The notes: generated by a model not told the origin, from the sequence alone. A DNA stretch of 64,000 nt from Luteimonas galliterrae (GCF_023374055.1 NZ_JAMBEP010000001.1:124001-188000); one strand, 5' to 3'. Positions 1 through 9,454 are shown, counted from the stretch's first letter. Numbers and translations: made by a program.

Positions 1-145
1 GCAGCGGGTGAAGATGATCGGACACGACATGCGCCTGGACGACGGCGTCGGCGTCTGCGGCAAGGACGGGCAGAGCGTGCCGGTGGGCGTGGGGCAGCCG
101 TCGTTGCTGATCGATCAGTTGACGGTGGGTGGTACCAGCGCGTGA
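1..145 (+). CDS. tldD: TldD metalloprotease, C-terminal fragment
   Basis: Only the last 47 residues lie in the window; the gene enters from the left edge. The frame ends with [20 protein letters not shown] and a tail LTVGGTSA, then TGA at 143-145. This matches the strongly conserved C-terminus of TldD ([16 protein letters not shown]...LTVGGT). TldD is the catalytic half of the cytoplasmic TldD/PmbA(TldE) zinc peptidase, which trims unstructured peptides, for example microcin B17 and the CcdA antitoxin in E. coli. Its partner pmbA lies 0.7 kb downstream, beyond darP on the other strand, so the pair is close but not one transcript here. The catalytic HExxxH region is outside the window. Confidence 0.9.
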   Translation, partial: QRVKMIGHDMRLDDGVGVCGKDGQSVPVGVGQPSLLIDQLTVGGTSA

Positions 146-162
146 TGCGAATGCATGCTTTT

Positions 163-296
163 TCCTTCTCCCATCGGGAGAAGGTGGCGCGGCAGCGCCG
201 GATGAGGGTTCGGTGCGAGCGCGGTGCCTCGGCCACACACCGAACCCTCATCCGCCCTTCGGGCACCTTCTCCCGGCGGGAGAAGGAACAGCAAGC
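163..296. repeat. Inverted repeat, CCTTCTCC...GGAGAAGG family
   Basis: Two arms face each other. The left arm holds a short CCTTCTCCC/GGGAGAAGG hairpin and ends GGATGAGGGTTCGG; the right arm begins CCGAACCCTCATCC and closes with another such hairpin. The same family lies at 13930-14094, 17721-17887 and 52485-52605, always between genes. It probably folds as mRNA and may end the tldD and darP transcripts, which converge here. Confidence 0.75.
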
Positions 297-303
297 AGCG
301 CCG

Positions 304-852
304 CTATTCCAGCTCAGCGCTGCCTTCGTCGGAAGCTTGCGCAAGCAACTCGCGCAACTCGCGGAACAATTCGCGATAGCTGTGCGGCGGCTTGTTCTTC
401 GCCCTTTCTTCGCCGGCGTTGCGCACCAGTTGCCGCAAGCGCTGCCGGTCGGCATTCGGATGCTCGGCCAGCAATTCGGCCAGCGCCGCATCGCCATCGG
501 CCAGCAGCCGCTCGCGCCAAGACTCGACCCGATGCAGCATCGCGGTCTCGCGCCGCGAAGCTTCGCCGCCGGCGTCCAGCGCGTCGCGGATCGCATCCAG
601 CGTGGCATCGTCCTCGCGCCGCATCTGCTTGGCCAGGAACGCCATCTGCCGCTTGCGCGCGATCGGCGAGGTGATGCGCTGGGTATCGGCGATATGCGGC
701 CGCAGCCCTTCCGGAATCGGCAGCTTGTCGAGCTGCGCGGCGCTCAGCGCCGCCAGTTGATGGCTCAAGGCGAGCACGTCCAGCGCGGCCTGCCGCTGCT
801 GGGTGCGGCTGGGGCCCAGGAATTCGCCGGTTTCTTCGTCGCGTCCGCGCAT
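304..852 (-). CDS. darP: Ribosome-associated protein DarP (YjgA, DUF615)
   Basis: A 182-residue charged, helical protein of the YjgA/DUF615 family, which binds late 50S assembly intermediates and helps mature the peptidyl-transferase centre. Family features seen are an N-terminal [11 protein letters not shown], a middle [20 protein letters not shown] (about residues 55-75) and a lysine/arginine-rich C-terminus. The start at 852 is chosen because related Xanthomonadaceae proteins begin with MRGRDEE; an in-frame ATG at 870 would add six residues and overlap the TTG of the divergent pmbA by one base. Neither start has a clear ribosome site. It lies between tldD and pmbA on the opposite strand, and its 3' end meets the inverted repeat. 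Confidence 0.88.
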   Translation of the reverse strand: MRGRDEETGEFLGPSRTQQRQAALDVLALSHQLAALSAAQLDKLPIPEGLRPHIADTQRITSPIARKRQMAFLAKQMRREDDATLDAIRDALDAGGEASRRETAMLHRVESWRERLLADGDAALAELLAEHPNADRQRLRQLVRNAGEERAKNKPPHSYRELFRELRELLAQASDEGSAELE

Positions 853-869
853 GACACTAGGATAAGCCA

Positions 870-2231
870 TTGAACGCAGTCATTCCCCATCTCGAAGACG
901 ACAGCCAGGCGCGCCTGGACGCCTTGGCCGCCATTTCGCAGCGCCTGCTTGATCGCTGCCGCGCCAACGGCGCCAGCCAGGCCGAAGTCAGCTGCAGCGA
1001 AGAGCGCGGGCTCAACGTCAACGTGCGCATGGGCGCCGTCGAAACCGTGGAGTCCAACCACGACCGCGGCATCGGCGTCACCGTCTATTTCGGCCAGCGC
1101 AAGGGCAGCGCCAGCACCGCGGACCTGCGCGAAGAGAGTCTGGAATCGACCGTGGCGCAGGCCTGTGCGATCGCCCGCTATACCGAAGACGACCCGGCGG
1201 CGGGACTGGCCGATGCCGAACTGATGGCCCGCGAGCATGGCTATTTCGACACCTGGCACCCGTGGGGCATCGACGCGGACCAGGCGCTCGACCTGGCGCT
1301 GGCTTGCGAAGCGGCCGGCCGCGATGTGGACGCGCGCATCGAAAATTCGGACGGCGCCTCGGTCGGCAGCAGCGCCAGCCTGAGCGTTTACGCCAATTCG
1401 CACGGTTTCGTCGGCCGCGACCGCGATACCCAGCACACGATCGGCTGCGCGCTGATCGCCGGCCGCGGCGATGCGATGCAGCGCGACGGCTGGTACAGCA
1501 CCGCGTTGGCGGCCGAGGATCTCGAATCGGCGGTCGCCATCGGCCGCAGCGCCGCCGAGCGCGCGGTCGCGCGGCTGGCGCCGCGGCAAATCGCCACCGG
1601 CGCCTATCCGGTGCTGTTTTCCGCGGAGATCGCGCGTTCGCTGATCGGCCACCTGCTCGGTGCGGTGTCCGGCGGCGCCTTGTACCGGCGCGCCAGTTTC
1701 CTGCTCGACAGCGTCGGCACGCAGCTGTTCCCGTCGTGGCTGTCGATAGAAGAGCAGCCGTTCCTGCGCCGCGGCTTCCGTTCCTCTTCTTACGATTCGG
1801 AAGGCGTGGCCACGCGCGAATCGCCGCTGGTGCGCGACGGCGTGCTGCAGCGCTACGTGCTGGGCAGCTATTCGGCGCGCAAGCTCGGGCTGCAGACCAC
1901 CGCCAATGCCGGCGGCGTGCACAACCTCGCCGTATCGGCGAACGCGGGCGGCTTCGACGAGATGCTGCGCGGCATGGGCCGCGGCCTGCTGGTCACCGAA
2001 CTGATGGGGCAGGGCGTGAACAACGTCACCGGCGATTACTCGCGCGGCGCGGCGGGGTTCTGGGTGGAAAACGGCGCCATCGCTTATCCGGTCGACGGCA
2101 TCACCATCGCCGGCAATCTCAAGACCATGTTCGCGGGCATCGAAGCGGTGGGCAGCGATGTCGACCCGCGTTCGCATATCCGCACAGGCTCGATCCTGAT
2201 CGGGCGGATGACCGCGGCCGGGTCGGATTGA
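870..2231 (+). CDS. pmbA: Metalloprotease PmbA (TldE)
   Basis: A 453-residue member of the TldD/PmbA family (PF01523). PmbA is the non-catalytic partner that forms the TldD/TldE heterodimer peptidase in the cytoplasm. Support comes from the N-terminal domain with [16 protein letters not shown] (about residues 68-83), the middle stretch [15 protein letters not shown] and the C-terminal [20 protein letters not shown] typical of PmbA. The start is TTG at 870 with AGGA at 859-862, seven bases upstream. The length matches the family (about 450). Its partner gene tldD ends 725 bp upstream, with darP placed between them on the other strand. Confidence 0.93.
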   Translation: MNAVIPHLEDDSQARLDALAAISQRLLDRCRANGASQAEVSCSEERGLNVNVRMGAVETVESNHDRGIGVTVYFGQRKGSASTADLREESLESTVAQACAIARYTEDDPAAGLADAELMAREHGYFDTWHPWGIDADQALDLALACEAAGRDVDARIENSDGASVGSSASLSVYANSHGFVGRDRDTQHTIGCALIAGRGDAMQRDGWYSTALAAEDLESAVAIGRSAAERAVARLAPRQIATGAYPVLFSAEIARSLIGHLLGAVSGGALYRRASFLLDSVGTQLFPSWLSIEEQPFLRRGFRSSSYDSEGVATRESPLVRDGVLQRYVLGSYSARKLGLQTTANAGGVHNLAVSANAGGFDEMLRGMGRGLLVTELMGQGVNNVTGDYSRGAAGFWVENGAIAYPVDGITIAGNLKTMFAGIEAVGSDVDPRSHIRTGSILIGRMTAAGSD

Positions 2232-2320
2232 CCGGCTGACCGGACGGCGCGGCATTTGACGTATCCTGCTCAGACGGGCGGCGCCACGCCGCCCGAGCCA
2301 TCCTAATTGGGGGAATGAGC

Positions 2321-2746
2321 ATGACCGATTTCAACGAAGCAGTGACGCCTCCGCCGGCGCCCACCGGCACGCCGAGCGCGGAAGAGCGGCAATGGGCGAT
2401 GTTCGCGCACCTGTCCGCACTGGTCGGCGCCATCATCACCGGCGGTTGGGCTTTCAGCATCGGCTGCTTTCTCGGGCCGTTGATCATCTGGCTGGTGAAG
2501 AAAGACACGATGCCCTTCGTCGCCGATCAGGCCAAGGAAGCGCTGAACTTCAACATCACCCTGGCCATCATCTTCGCGATCCTGTTCGTGCTGACCGTGG
2601 CCACGCTGGGCTTGGGCGCGCTGATCAGCATCCCGCTGTACGTGATCCTGGGCATCGCCTGGCTGGTGTTCACGATCATCGCGGCGATCAAGGCCAACGA
2701 AGGCACGGCGTACCGCTATCCGTTCGCGCTGCGGCTGGTGAAGTAA
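2321..2746 (+). CDS. DUF4870 membrane protein (first copy)
   Basis: A 141-residue membrane protein of the DUF4870/Tic20-like family. After a proline-rich head (about residues 1-20) there is EERQWAMFAHLSALVG, the family opening, then about three or four hydrophobic segments, the hallmark DQAKEALNFN (about 72-81), and an end in YRYPFALRLVK. The start is the second of two nearby ATGs: GGGGGA at 2309-2314 lies six bases before ATG 2321 but touches ATG 2315. No biochemical role is established for the family. A second copy (5738-6136) lies 3 kb downstream, so the two bracket the DUF1800/DUF1501 pair. Confidence 0.85.
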   Translation: MTDFNEAVTPPPAPTGTPSAEERQWAMFAHLSALVGAIITGGWAFSIGCFLGPLIIWLVKKDTMPFVADQAKEALNFNITLAIIFAILFVLTVATLGLGALISIPLYVILGIAWLVFTIIAAIKANEGTAYRYPFALRLVK

Positions 2747-2846
2747 GGCTCTATCGACAACGCGCGGCCCGCCGATGGCGGGCCCGCGTCAACCTTGCGC
2801 GTTCCGGGGCGTTAACGGGTTCGGTCCCGACGTTCCGGAGCGCCGC

Positions 2847-4322
2847 ATGTCCCTGCAGCAAGCCGCATCCGCACTCAACCGGTTCGGGCTGGGCGCCAAG
2901 CCCGGCCAGCTGCGGGCGCTCGGCGAACCCCGCGAGTGGCTGCTGTCGCAGCTGACGGCGCGCAGCGCATCGTCGCCGGATGTTTTCTCCGCGCTGCCGA
3001 GCAGCCGCGACTACCTGCAACGCGAGTTCGCCTACAACCGCGAACGCTTGGCCGAGCGTCGCGCGCAGCGCAACGGCCCCTTGCGCGGGGATGCGAAAAA
3101 GCCCGGCGCTGACGGCGACGCCATCGAGAAATTCAAGACAAGCTTCCGCAAAACCTTCGGACAAGACATGCTCGCCGAGATCGGCGCGCGGTACCGCCTC
3201 GCCGCCATTGCCGAGGCCGGTTTCGCCGAGCGTCTGGCGCATTTCTGGTCCAACCATTTCGCCGTTTCGGTCGACAAGCGGCAGGCTTCGCTGTACGCCG
3301 CGCCGATGGAACGCGAAGCGATCAGGCCGCACGTTTTCGGCCGTTTCGAAGACTTGCTGCTGGCCGCGGAAACGCATCCGGGCATGCTGCGCTATCTCGA
3401 CAACGCGCAATCGGTCGGCGAAAGCTCGATGTTCGCGGCGCGAGGCGCGCGCCGCTTGCGGCGTGGCTCGGGCGACGGAATGCCGCCGCGCAAACTCGGT
3501 CTCAACGAAAACCTGGCGCGCGAGATCCTGGAGCTGCATACGCTGGGCGTAAACGCCGGCTATACGCAGGCCGACGTGACCGAACTTGCGCGCGCCATCA
3601 CCGGTTGGGGTACGCCGTTGGCGCGCGATTTCGATGCCGAGCAGGGCGTCGACGCTGCGTTCGCGTTCCGTGCCGCCGCGCACGAACCCGGCGCGCGCAC
3701 GGTGCTGGGGAAACGATACGCCGAGGGCGGCGTCGAACAGGGCCGTGCCGTGCTGACGGATCTCGCCCGGCATCCGGCCACGGCCAGGCAGCTGTCGTTG
3801 AAGCTGGCGCGCCACTTCGTCGCCGACGATCCGCCCAAGGCGCTGGTCGAGCGGATGACGGCGGCATACCTGCGCAACGGCGGCGATTTGCGCGACGTGT
3901 ATCGCGCCATGATCGAAAGCGATCTCGCCTGGGCCGCGGACGCGCGCAAATTCAAGACGCCCGACGATTTCCTGGTGTCGGCGCTGCGTGCCGGCGGCAT
4001 CGACGCCGGCGCGCGCCCGGAAGGCGTCGTCGCATTGCTGCGCCAGCTCGGCCAGCCGCCTTTCACGCCGCGCTCGCCGGCCGGTTTCGCCGATACCGCC
4101 GCCGATTGGACCGGCCCGGATGCGCTCTGGAAGCGCGTGCAGGCCGCGCAAGCCCTGGCGCAGCGCGTACCGCCGCAGCGGCTGCAGCCGCTGCAAGTCG
4201 CGCAGGACACGCTCGGAAGCGCGCTCGATGCCGACACCCGCACTGCGCTCGCCCGTGCCGAAACCGTGCGCGATGGCGTTGCGCTGCTGTTCGCCAGCCC
4301 TGCCTTCCAATGGAGGACCTGA
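2847..4322 (+). CDS. DUF1800 family protein
   Basis: A 491-residue DUF1800 (PF08811) protein. The family signature is at the N-terminus (LNRFGLGAKPGQLRALGE, about residues 10-27) and in the middle (LAEIGARYRLAAIAEAGFAE, then RLAHFWSNHFAVSVDK, and GLNENLAREILELHTLGVN). The start at 2847 is the ATG that gives the normal short N-terminus; an upstream ATG at 2775 adds 24 unrelated residues. Its stop at 4320-4322 is one base before the ATG of the DUF1501 gene, so the two form an operon and are probably translated together. DUF1800-DUF1501 pairs are common in bacteria and usually exported, but their function is unknown. Confidence 0.87.
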   Translation: MSLQQAASALNRFGLGAKPGQLRALGEPREWLLSQLTARSASSPDVFSALPSSRDYLQREFAYNRERLAERRAQRNGPLRGDAKKPGADGDAIEKFKTSFRKTFGQDMLAEIGARYRLAAIAEAGFAERLAHFWSNHFAVSVDKRQASLYAAPMEREAIRPHVFGRFEDLLLAAETHPGMLRYLDNAQSVGESSMFAARGARRLRRGSGDGMPPRKLGLNENLAREILELHTLGVNAGYTQADVTELARAITGWGTPLARDFDAEQGVDAAFAFRAAAHEPGARTVLGKRYAEGGVEQGRAVLTDLARHPATARQLSLKLARHFVADDPPKALVERMTAAYLRNGGDLRDVYRAMIESDLAWAADARKFKTPDDFLVSALRAGGIDAGARPEGVVALLRQLGQPPFTPRSPAGFADTAADWTGPDALWKRVQAAQALAQRVPPQRLQPLQVAQDTLGSALDADTRTALARAETVRDGVALLFASPAFQWRT

Positions 4323-4323
4323 C

Positions 4324-5472
4324 ATGCCGCTGAGCAGACGCCAATTCGTTTCCGCGCTGGGCGCCGGATCCCTGTTGACGCTGTGGCCGCGCGCGAACGC
4401 TGTCGCTTCCGGCGAGGACACGCGCCTGCTGGTGGTGCTGTTGCGCGGCGGACTCGATGGCCTGCATGCGTTGCCGCCGGTCGCCGATCCGGCTTACGCA
4501 CGGCTGCGCGGCGCGCTGGCGCCCAACGATCCGCTCAAGCTCGACGGCAGTTTCGCCCTGCATCCTTCGCTCAAGTTCATGCGCGAACTGTACGGCGAGA
4601 AACAGTTGCTGCCGATCGTCGCAGTGGCGCCGCCGTACCGGCAACGGTCGCATTTCGACGCGCAGGACTGCCTGGAGAACGGCACCGCGAAACCCGGCGG
4701 CCACAACGGTTGGCTCAATCGCTGCGTAGCGGCGATGCCAGGCAGCGAAGGCCTGGCGATCGCCACGGTGATGCCGCTGATCCTGCGTGGCGATGGCGCA
4801 GCCACGACTTGGTCGCCGCCGCTGCCGCAGGAAGTGAATCCGATCCTGCTGCAGAAGTTGCAGCCGCTGTACGCGGCCGATCCAGCGTTGGCGGAGGCGT
4901 TCTCGCGCGCCATCCAGACCGAGGGAACGAACGAAGTTGCGATGGGCAAGGGCGGCAAACGCGCGGGTCCGCAACTGCCCCAAACCATGGCTGCGGCGGC
5001 GCGCATCATGGGCAAATCCGATGGTCCGCGCATCGGCTTCGTCGAGGATTCCGGTTGGGATACGCACGGCAATCAGGCCGGCGTGCTGATGCGCAAGCTG
5101 GCGGAATTGGACAATGCCTTGCGCGCCTATCGCGACGGCATGGGCGCGCAATGGAACCGTACCGCGGTACTGATCGTCACCGAGTTCGGCCGCACCGCCG
5201 CGGTCAACGGCACCGGCGGCACCGATCACGGCACCGGCGGCGTGGCCTTCCTGGCCGGCGGCAACGTGCGCGGCGGCCGCGTCGCCGGTGACTGGCCGGG
5301 TCTGGGTGCGGGCGACCTCAACGAAGGCCGCGATTTGCGCGCTACCGGCGATTTGCGTGCCGTGTTCAAGGGCGTGCTGGCGACGCAGTTGCGGTTGTCG
5401 GAATCCGCGCTGGATACGCGCGTATTTCCCGACAGCCGCGGCGTGAAGCCGTTCGACGGCCTGTTCTCTTGA
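4324..5472 (+). CDS. DUF1501 family protein with Tat signal
   Basis: A 382-residue DUF1501 (PF07394) protein. The N-terminus MPLSRRQFVSALGAG is a twin-arginine (Tat) signal, SRRQF, followed by a hydrophobic stretch and ANAVASG before the mature part, so it should be exported folded. DUF1501 hallmarks are LLVVLLRGGLDGLHALPP (about residues 37-54) and near the C-terminus VIVTEFGRTAAVNGTGGTDH, which resembles the metal-binding end of sulfatase/alkaline-phosphatase folds. It follows the DUF1800 gene after a single base and is clearly its partner. The substrate is unknown; the alkaline-phosphatase-like fold suggests a hydrolase, but this is inference. Confidence 0.88.
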   Translation: MPLSRRQFVSALGAGSLLTLWPRANAVASGEDTRLLVVLLRGGLDGLHALPPVADPAYARLRGALAPNDPLKLDGSFALHPSLKFMRELYGEKQLLPIVAVAPPYRQRSHFDAQDCLENGTAKPGGHNGWLNRCVAAMPGSEGLAIATVMPLILRGDGAATTWSPPLPQEVNPILLQKLQPLYAADPALAEAFSRAIQTEGTNEVAMGKGGKRAGPQLPQTMAAAARIMGKSDGPRIGFVEDSGWDTHGNQAGVLMRKLAELDNALRAYRDGMGAQWNRTAVLIVTEFGRTAAVNGTGGTDHGTGGVAFLAGGNVRGGRVAGDWPGLGAGDLNEGRDLRATGDLRAVFKGVLATQLRLSESALDTRVFPDSRGVKPFDGLFS

Positions 5473-5509
5473 CCGGCTTTGCAGAGCGGGCTGTTCCGCC
5501 GCTCCTAAA

Positions 5510-5577
5510 GTAGGTGCGAATTTATTCGCACGCTCTTGATTTGTGGGGGAAAAGCGTGCGAATAAATTCGCACCTAC
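5510..5577. repeat. GTAG palindrome (REP-like)
   Basis: A near-perfect inverted repeat: the left arm starts GTAGGTGCGAATTTATTCGC and the right arm is its reverse complement ending in CTAC, with a loop of about 18 bases. It lies 38 bp after the DUF1501 stop and could end that transcript. It belongs with the GTAG-ended palindromes elsewhere in the window but has its own stem sequence. The rest of 5578-5737 holds a degenerate copy of the AAAAGCTCGCGGCT repeat. Confidence 0.75.
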
Positions 5578-5737
5578 AAGGGCAGAGCCAGCCGCGATCA
5601 GGGAAAAGCTCGCGGCTAAAGCTCAACAGCCGGCTCCTACTGCAGACGACGCCAGGGGTGTCGAAAGTTGGCTTGCGCGCGAGGGTGGCGACCCCATTAT
5701 TGGTCTCAGACCGGAGCGTTTCCGGCGGGAGTCGATC

Positions 5738-6136
5738 ATGAACAGCAACGTACAGACCGTCATCCCCAGCCTGAGCGATCGCCAATGGGCGGCAGGCGCG
5801 CATGTGGCTGCGTTGACCCTCGCATTGCTCACCAGCTGGGTCGTGGGCATCGCCGGCGCGCTCGGCGCCCTGGCGGTGTGGATGCTGGTGCGCGACAAAT
5901 CCGAGTTCGCCGCCGAGCACGCCAAGGAAGCGCTCAACTTCAACCTGAGCATGTTCCTGTATGCGGCCATCGCGGTATTGCTGGTGATCTTCACGCTCGG
6001 CATCGGCGTCATCGTCGCGCTGCCGGTGTGGCTGGTTCTGGCCCTGATGTGGCTGATATGCAGCTTGATCGCGGCGTTCAAGGCTTACGACGGGCAGCAT
6101 TACCGTTACCCGCTGACGATCCGCCTGTTCCGATAA
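5738..6136 (+). CDS. DUF4870 membrane protein (second copy)
   Basis: A 132-residue paralogue of the protein at 2321-2746. It shares the opening SDRQWAAGAHVAALTLAL, the core EHAKEALNFNLSMF (about residues 61-74) and the YRYPLTIRLFR end, with three to four predicted membrane helices. The start at 5738 follows GGCGGGAG (5724-5731). Longer in-frame starts run back through repeat DNA and are not credible. The first copy has a proline-rich N-terminal tail that this one lacks. Function unknown; it probably sits in the inner membrane. Confidence 0.85.
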   Translation: MNSNVQTVIPSLSDRQWAAGAHVAALTLALLTSWVVGIAGALGALAVWMLVRDKSEFAAEHAKEALNFNLSMFLYAAIAVLLVIFTLGIGVIVALPVWLVLALMWLICSLIAAFKAYDGQHYRYPLTIRLFR

Positions 6137-6206
6137 GCGCCGTCGGTTGGAAGCGGTCCCCCGGATGCGGACGGCGAATTCGCCGCCCGCATCCGCCGCC
6201 TCCCCC

Positions 6207-7529
6207 TCATTGCCGCTCGGTGTAATTCTCGAGCGCGCCGTAGCCGCGGCGGTCGATCTGATCCAGCCGGTCGCCCAAGGCCGGATGCGTCTTGTACAAC
6301 TGCGCCATGCGCGACGACTGCGTGCCCAGCGACGCCATCTTCTGTAGCACCGAATACAAGGCCAGCGGGTTGTAGCCCGAACGCGCCAGATAAATCTGCG
6401 CCGCTTCGTCGGAACGGTATTCGGCGCCGCGATCCAGGCTGGTCAACATGATCGCCGCGCCGTTCCTCTCGACGAAATCGCGCGCGTAGCTGCCGGCGAT
6501 GCCGCCGCCGGTGTTCACTTGGCGCAGCGCGACGTTCTTGCCGGCGGTGGCCATTTCCTGCTTGTGGATCACGTTGTAGTGGTCGCGCTGGACGATGTGG
6601 CTGATCTCATGGCCTAGCACGGCGGCCACTTCGGCGTCGCTGTCGAGCAGTTGGTACAGGCCCCGCGTGACCAGCACATAGCCGCCGGGTGCGGCGAAAG
6701 CGTTGACGTCGGTGGAATCGATCACGCCGAAAGTCCACGGCAATTCGGGCCGGCTGCTGTGCGAAGCGACCCAGCGTCCGATCGTGTTGACGCGGCGCTG
6801 CGCGGCATCGTCTTGCCACAACGGCCGCGCGCCGAGAATGCGCGCGGCCAGCAGCGGGCCCAACGCCAATTCTTCGGCCGACTGCTCGGCTTCCGATTTG
6901 CCGATGGACGCGTCGGCGACCTCTGCCGCACTGTCGACTTTGCCTCCCAGGCCGCCGCCGAGCTGCGACAGCAGGCCGCGCGCCAGCGACAACCCGGACC
7001 GCTTCTGCGCCTGCGTGGCGCCGCCCTTGCCGGCTGCGGGCCTGGCTTCGGTGGCGTAAGGCACGACCGTATCGGCGAGGTTCTGCGAACGGGCGTAGCT
7101 CGCGGCCGCCGCAGGCGTCGTGCGATACGACTCCATCTTGGACAGCTGCGCGTTGTTGGCGTAAGCGGTGCGCAGATCGTTCTCGTCCAGGCCGCGCACG
7201 CCCGCGGTCTCGCTGGCGCGGCCGGCGCCGGACTTGCCGGCGAACAGCACCCCGGCGCCGGCGTTGTCGACGCCCGCCGAGGCCATGCGCACGTCGTTGA
7301 CGCGCACGTAGCCGGGCTTGTCGGCTAGCTTGAGCTGGTACCACAACCCTTTCTGCGAGGAAATCCGCACCGGTGCGTTGCGCTTGAGCTTGGCGACGCG
7401 CGCCGCCGAAAAATCCGGACCGCTATAGACGTCGATGTTGGGTTTGCTGACGACCGCGGCGATCTCGGCATTTTGGCCTGCGGCCGTGGCCACGCCGCAG
7501 CAGGCGAACAGGATCAGGACGTAGCGCAT
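6207..7529 (-). CDS. SH3-domain M48 family zinc metalloprotease
   Basis: A 440-residue exported peptidase. Residues 1-18 (MRYVLILFACCGVATAAG) are a signal peptide; about 25-85 form a bacterial SH3 domain (SKPNIDVYSGP...GYVRVNDV); about 215-430 are a peptidase M48 domain with the zinc site HEISH at 307-311 and a downstream EYRSDE supplying the third ligand. This is the BepA/LoiP-type layout of periplasmic proteases that act on outer-membrane proteins. Start: ATG 7529 has AGAGAG just upstream; ATG 7541 overlaps the TGA of the CHASE2 gene as ATGA and adds four residues. Either way the gene is translationally linked to the CHASE2 gene. The alanine/glycine-rich linker at about 90-200 is not assigned. 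Confidence 0.9.
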   Translation of the reverse strand: MRYVLILFACCGVATAAGQNAEIAAVVSKPNIDVYSGPDFSAARVAKLKRNAPVRISSQKGLWYQLKLADKPGYVRVNDVRMASAGVDNAGAGVLFAGKSGAGRASETAGVRGLDENDLRTAYANNAQLSKMESYRTTPAAAASYARSQNLADTVVPYATEARPAAGKGGATQAQKRSGLSLARGLLSQLGGGLGGKVDSAAEVADASIGKSEAEQSAEELALGPLLAARILGARPLWQDDAAQRRVNTIGRWVASHSSRPELPWTFGVIDSTDVNAFAAPGGYVLVTRGLYQLLDSDAEVAAVLGHEISHIVQRDHYNVIHKQEMATAGKNVALRQVNTGGGIAGSYARDFVERNGAAIMLTSLDRGAEYRSDEAAQIYLARSGYNPLALYSVLQKMASLGTQSSRMAQLYKTHPALGDRLDQIDRRGYGALENYTERQ

Positions 7530-7537
7530 GGGCTCTC

Positions 7538-9364
7538 TCATCGTGGCTGGGGCTCTGTCTTGAAGAACGTATTCGAGGCCGACAACGGCCATTCCAGCGG
7601 CTCGTTCAGGTCCTGGCCGAGCAGCTCGCGCAGGCGCATGCGCTCGCCGCGTTGGCTGTCGTCGCGGCCGTCGTCGATCTCGGCGGCGACCACGCAGATC
7701 AGCACGCTGCCGTCGTCGTCGAGCCTTTCGTCCTGCTCGTTGAAGTGCCTGTAGAGCGCGTCCAGATCGCGCTGCGCGAGCGCGAACGCCTGGGCCCGGT
7801 CGCGGCCCTTCCAAACCAGCAGCATCAGGTCGTCGAGAATGTCGTGCAGCCAGCTCTTGCGTTCGACCACGCCTTCGATCATCACCGCATCGCAGCCCGC
7901 GTACAGGAACCGGCGCAGGCGGCGGCGGTATTCGCGGCGCCTGCGCTTGGCGGCGCGGCCGTCGAGCCGCGGATCGGGTACGAAGCGCAACCGCGCCATC
8001 GCCAACCATGGATAGTCGCCGGCGTCGTATTCGGGCAGGTAGTCGGCGTTGCCGACCGCGCGGCCGCGCTGCACGCCGGCGTACAGCCGGCACAAGCCGA
8101 AGTTCAGGCTGACGAAGCCCAGGCTGGCGAAAATATCGAAGAAGGCGCCGAAGAAACTCAACCCGACGAAGGCGATCAGCAGCAGCAACAGGTTGGTGGC
8201 CACGAACACCGAGTCGACGTCTTCGTGCGGCTCGCCGCGCCAGAACGCGAATGCGGTCAGCACCACCAGCACGCCCGCCAGCAGGTATTTCAGCCAGGTC
8301 GGCGGCATGCGGATGGCGCTGCCGGCGACCAGCGCTTCGGTGGCTTCGGCGAGCACGTCGACGCCGGGCATGATCGGATCCACCGGCGTCGGCTTGGCGT
8401 CGTTGAGCCCCGACGCGGTGTAGCCCACCATCGCGATCCTGCCGCGCAGCGGCAGCGCCGGGCGGTCCTTTTCGCGGCAGATCGCCTCGCCCGTGAGCAG
8501 GTCCGCGGCGCTGACGTGCGGCAAACGGCTGTCGCGGCGCCAGTTGGGGCGCACCGTGGCGGCAGGCGGCTGCGCGATGCGCTTGCGGGCGGCGATCGCG
8601 GTCTGCAGCGGCAGCGACGCCAGCGCCCAGTCGCCGACGTCCTCGCGCAGCGGTATGTCGCGCAGCACGCCGTCCTGGTTGCGGGTGACGTTGGCCAATG
8701 CGCTGTAGCGGCGCATGTTCTTGCCGTAAGGCAACTGCATCGCCACTTGCGGGTTGTCGCGCGGCGGGCGCACCACCGCGAAAGCCGATGGCGCATCGAT
8801 CATGCGCAGCAACGCGGCTTCGTCGTAATCGCGATGCAACCGGTCCGATGCGAACACGAAGCGGCCGGCGCCGCCTTCGGCCATCGCATCGAGCATCGCA
8901 TCGCCCTGCGGGTCGTCGGGCGATGGATCGACGAACAGTACGTCGTAACCGACCGCGGCGATGCCGCCGCGGTCGAGCGCATCGAGCAGGTCGGCGTGGC
9001 GTTGCCGGCTCCATGGCCAGCCGCCTTCTCCGCGCGAACGGAAATGGTCGATCGAGCATTCGTCGATCTCGACCACGATCACGCGGCCCGACGGCGCCGG
9101 TTCCCATGGCCGCCAGCGCACGACTTTGTCGAAGATCGCGTCTTCGGCCGCGTCGAGCGAGCGCGTATGCGTCCAATCCCACGCCAGCCAGCCGAGCGCG
9201 GCGCAGGCCAGCAGCGGGTAGTAAGCGAATTTCAGCCGGAAGCTGAGCCGCGAGAACGGGCGGCGGTAGGCGCGCTCGACCCTGGACCAGTTGTCCATGA
9301 ACAGGATCGCCGACTTGGCCATCGCGGCGTCGACCCACGCCAGCAGCCGCCGAAAGATCCGCAT
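7538..9364 (-). CDS. CHASE2 sensor-domain membrane protein
   Basis: A 608-residue membrane protein. A first hydrophobic helix (about 46-64) precedes a CHASE2 extracytoplasmic domain (about 70-330) with the hallmarks VIVVEIDECSID, GGWPWSRQRHADLLD, AAVGYDVLFVDPS and the late VGYTASGLNDAKPTPVD. Two or three helices follow (about 345-430, including WLKYLLAGVLVVLTAFAFW). CHASE2 usually feeds a histidine kinase, adenylate cyclase or GGDEF domain; here the last 170 residues (arginine-rich RRRREYRRRLRRF, then RKSWLHDILDDLMLLVWKG) match none I recognise. It precedes, and overlaps the possible start of, the SH3-M48 protease. A role as a periplasmic signal sensor is inferred. Confidence 0.8.
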   Translation of the reverse strand: MRIFRRLLAWVDAAMAKSAILFMDNWSRVERAYRRPFSRLSFRLKFAYYPLLACAALGWLAWDWTHTRSLDAAEDAIFDKVVRWRPWEPAPSGRVIVVEIDECSIDHFRSRGEGGWPWSRQRHADLLDALDRGGIAAVGYDVLFVDPSPDDPQGDAMLDAMAEGGAGRFVFASDRLHRDYDEAALLRMIDAPSAFAVVRPPRDNPQVAMQLPYGKNMRRYSALANVTRNQDGVLRDIPLREDVGDWALASLPLQTAIAARKRIAQPPAATVRPNWRRDSRLPHVSAADLLTGEAICREKDRPALPLRGRIAMVGYTASGLNDAKPTPVDPIMPGVDVLAEATEALVAGSAIRMPPTWLKYLLAGVLVVLTAFAFWRGEPHEDVDSVFVATNLLLLLIAFVGLSFFGAFFDIFASLGFVSLNFGLCRLYAGVQRGRAVGNADYLPEYDAGDYPWLAMARLRFVPDPRLDGRAAKRRRREYRRRLRRFLYAGCDAVMIEGVVERKSWLHDILDDLMLLVWKGRDRAQAFALAQRDLDALYRHFNEQDERLDDDGSVLICVVAAEIDDGRDDSQRGERMRLRELLGQDLNEPLEWPLSASNTFFKTEPQPR

Positions 9365-9454
9365 CAGCCCCTGTCCTCTTCCATGCGCGATTCCGGTCCC
9401 ATCGACGGATCAACGCGAAAAGCGTGCCGTCCGGGTCAGGCTTGCCGCCTGGGA

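Noticed and set aside
5543-5737. Longer second DUF4870 protein starting at 5543.
   Set aside because: The extra 65 codons run through a palindrome and repeat; ATG 5738 has GGCGGGAG upstream and matches the paralogue.
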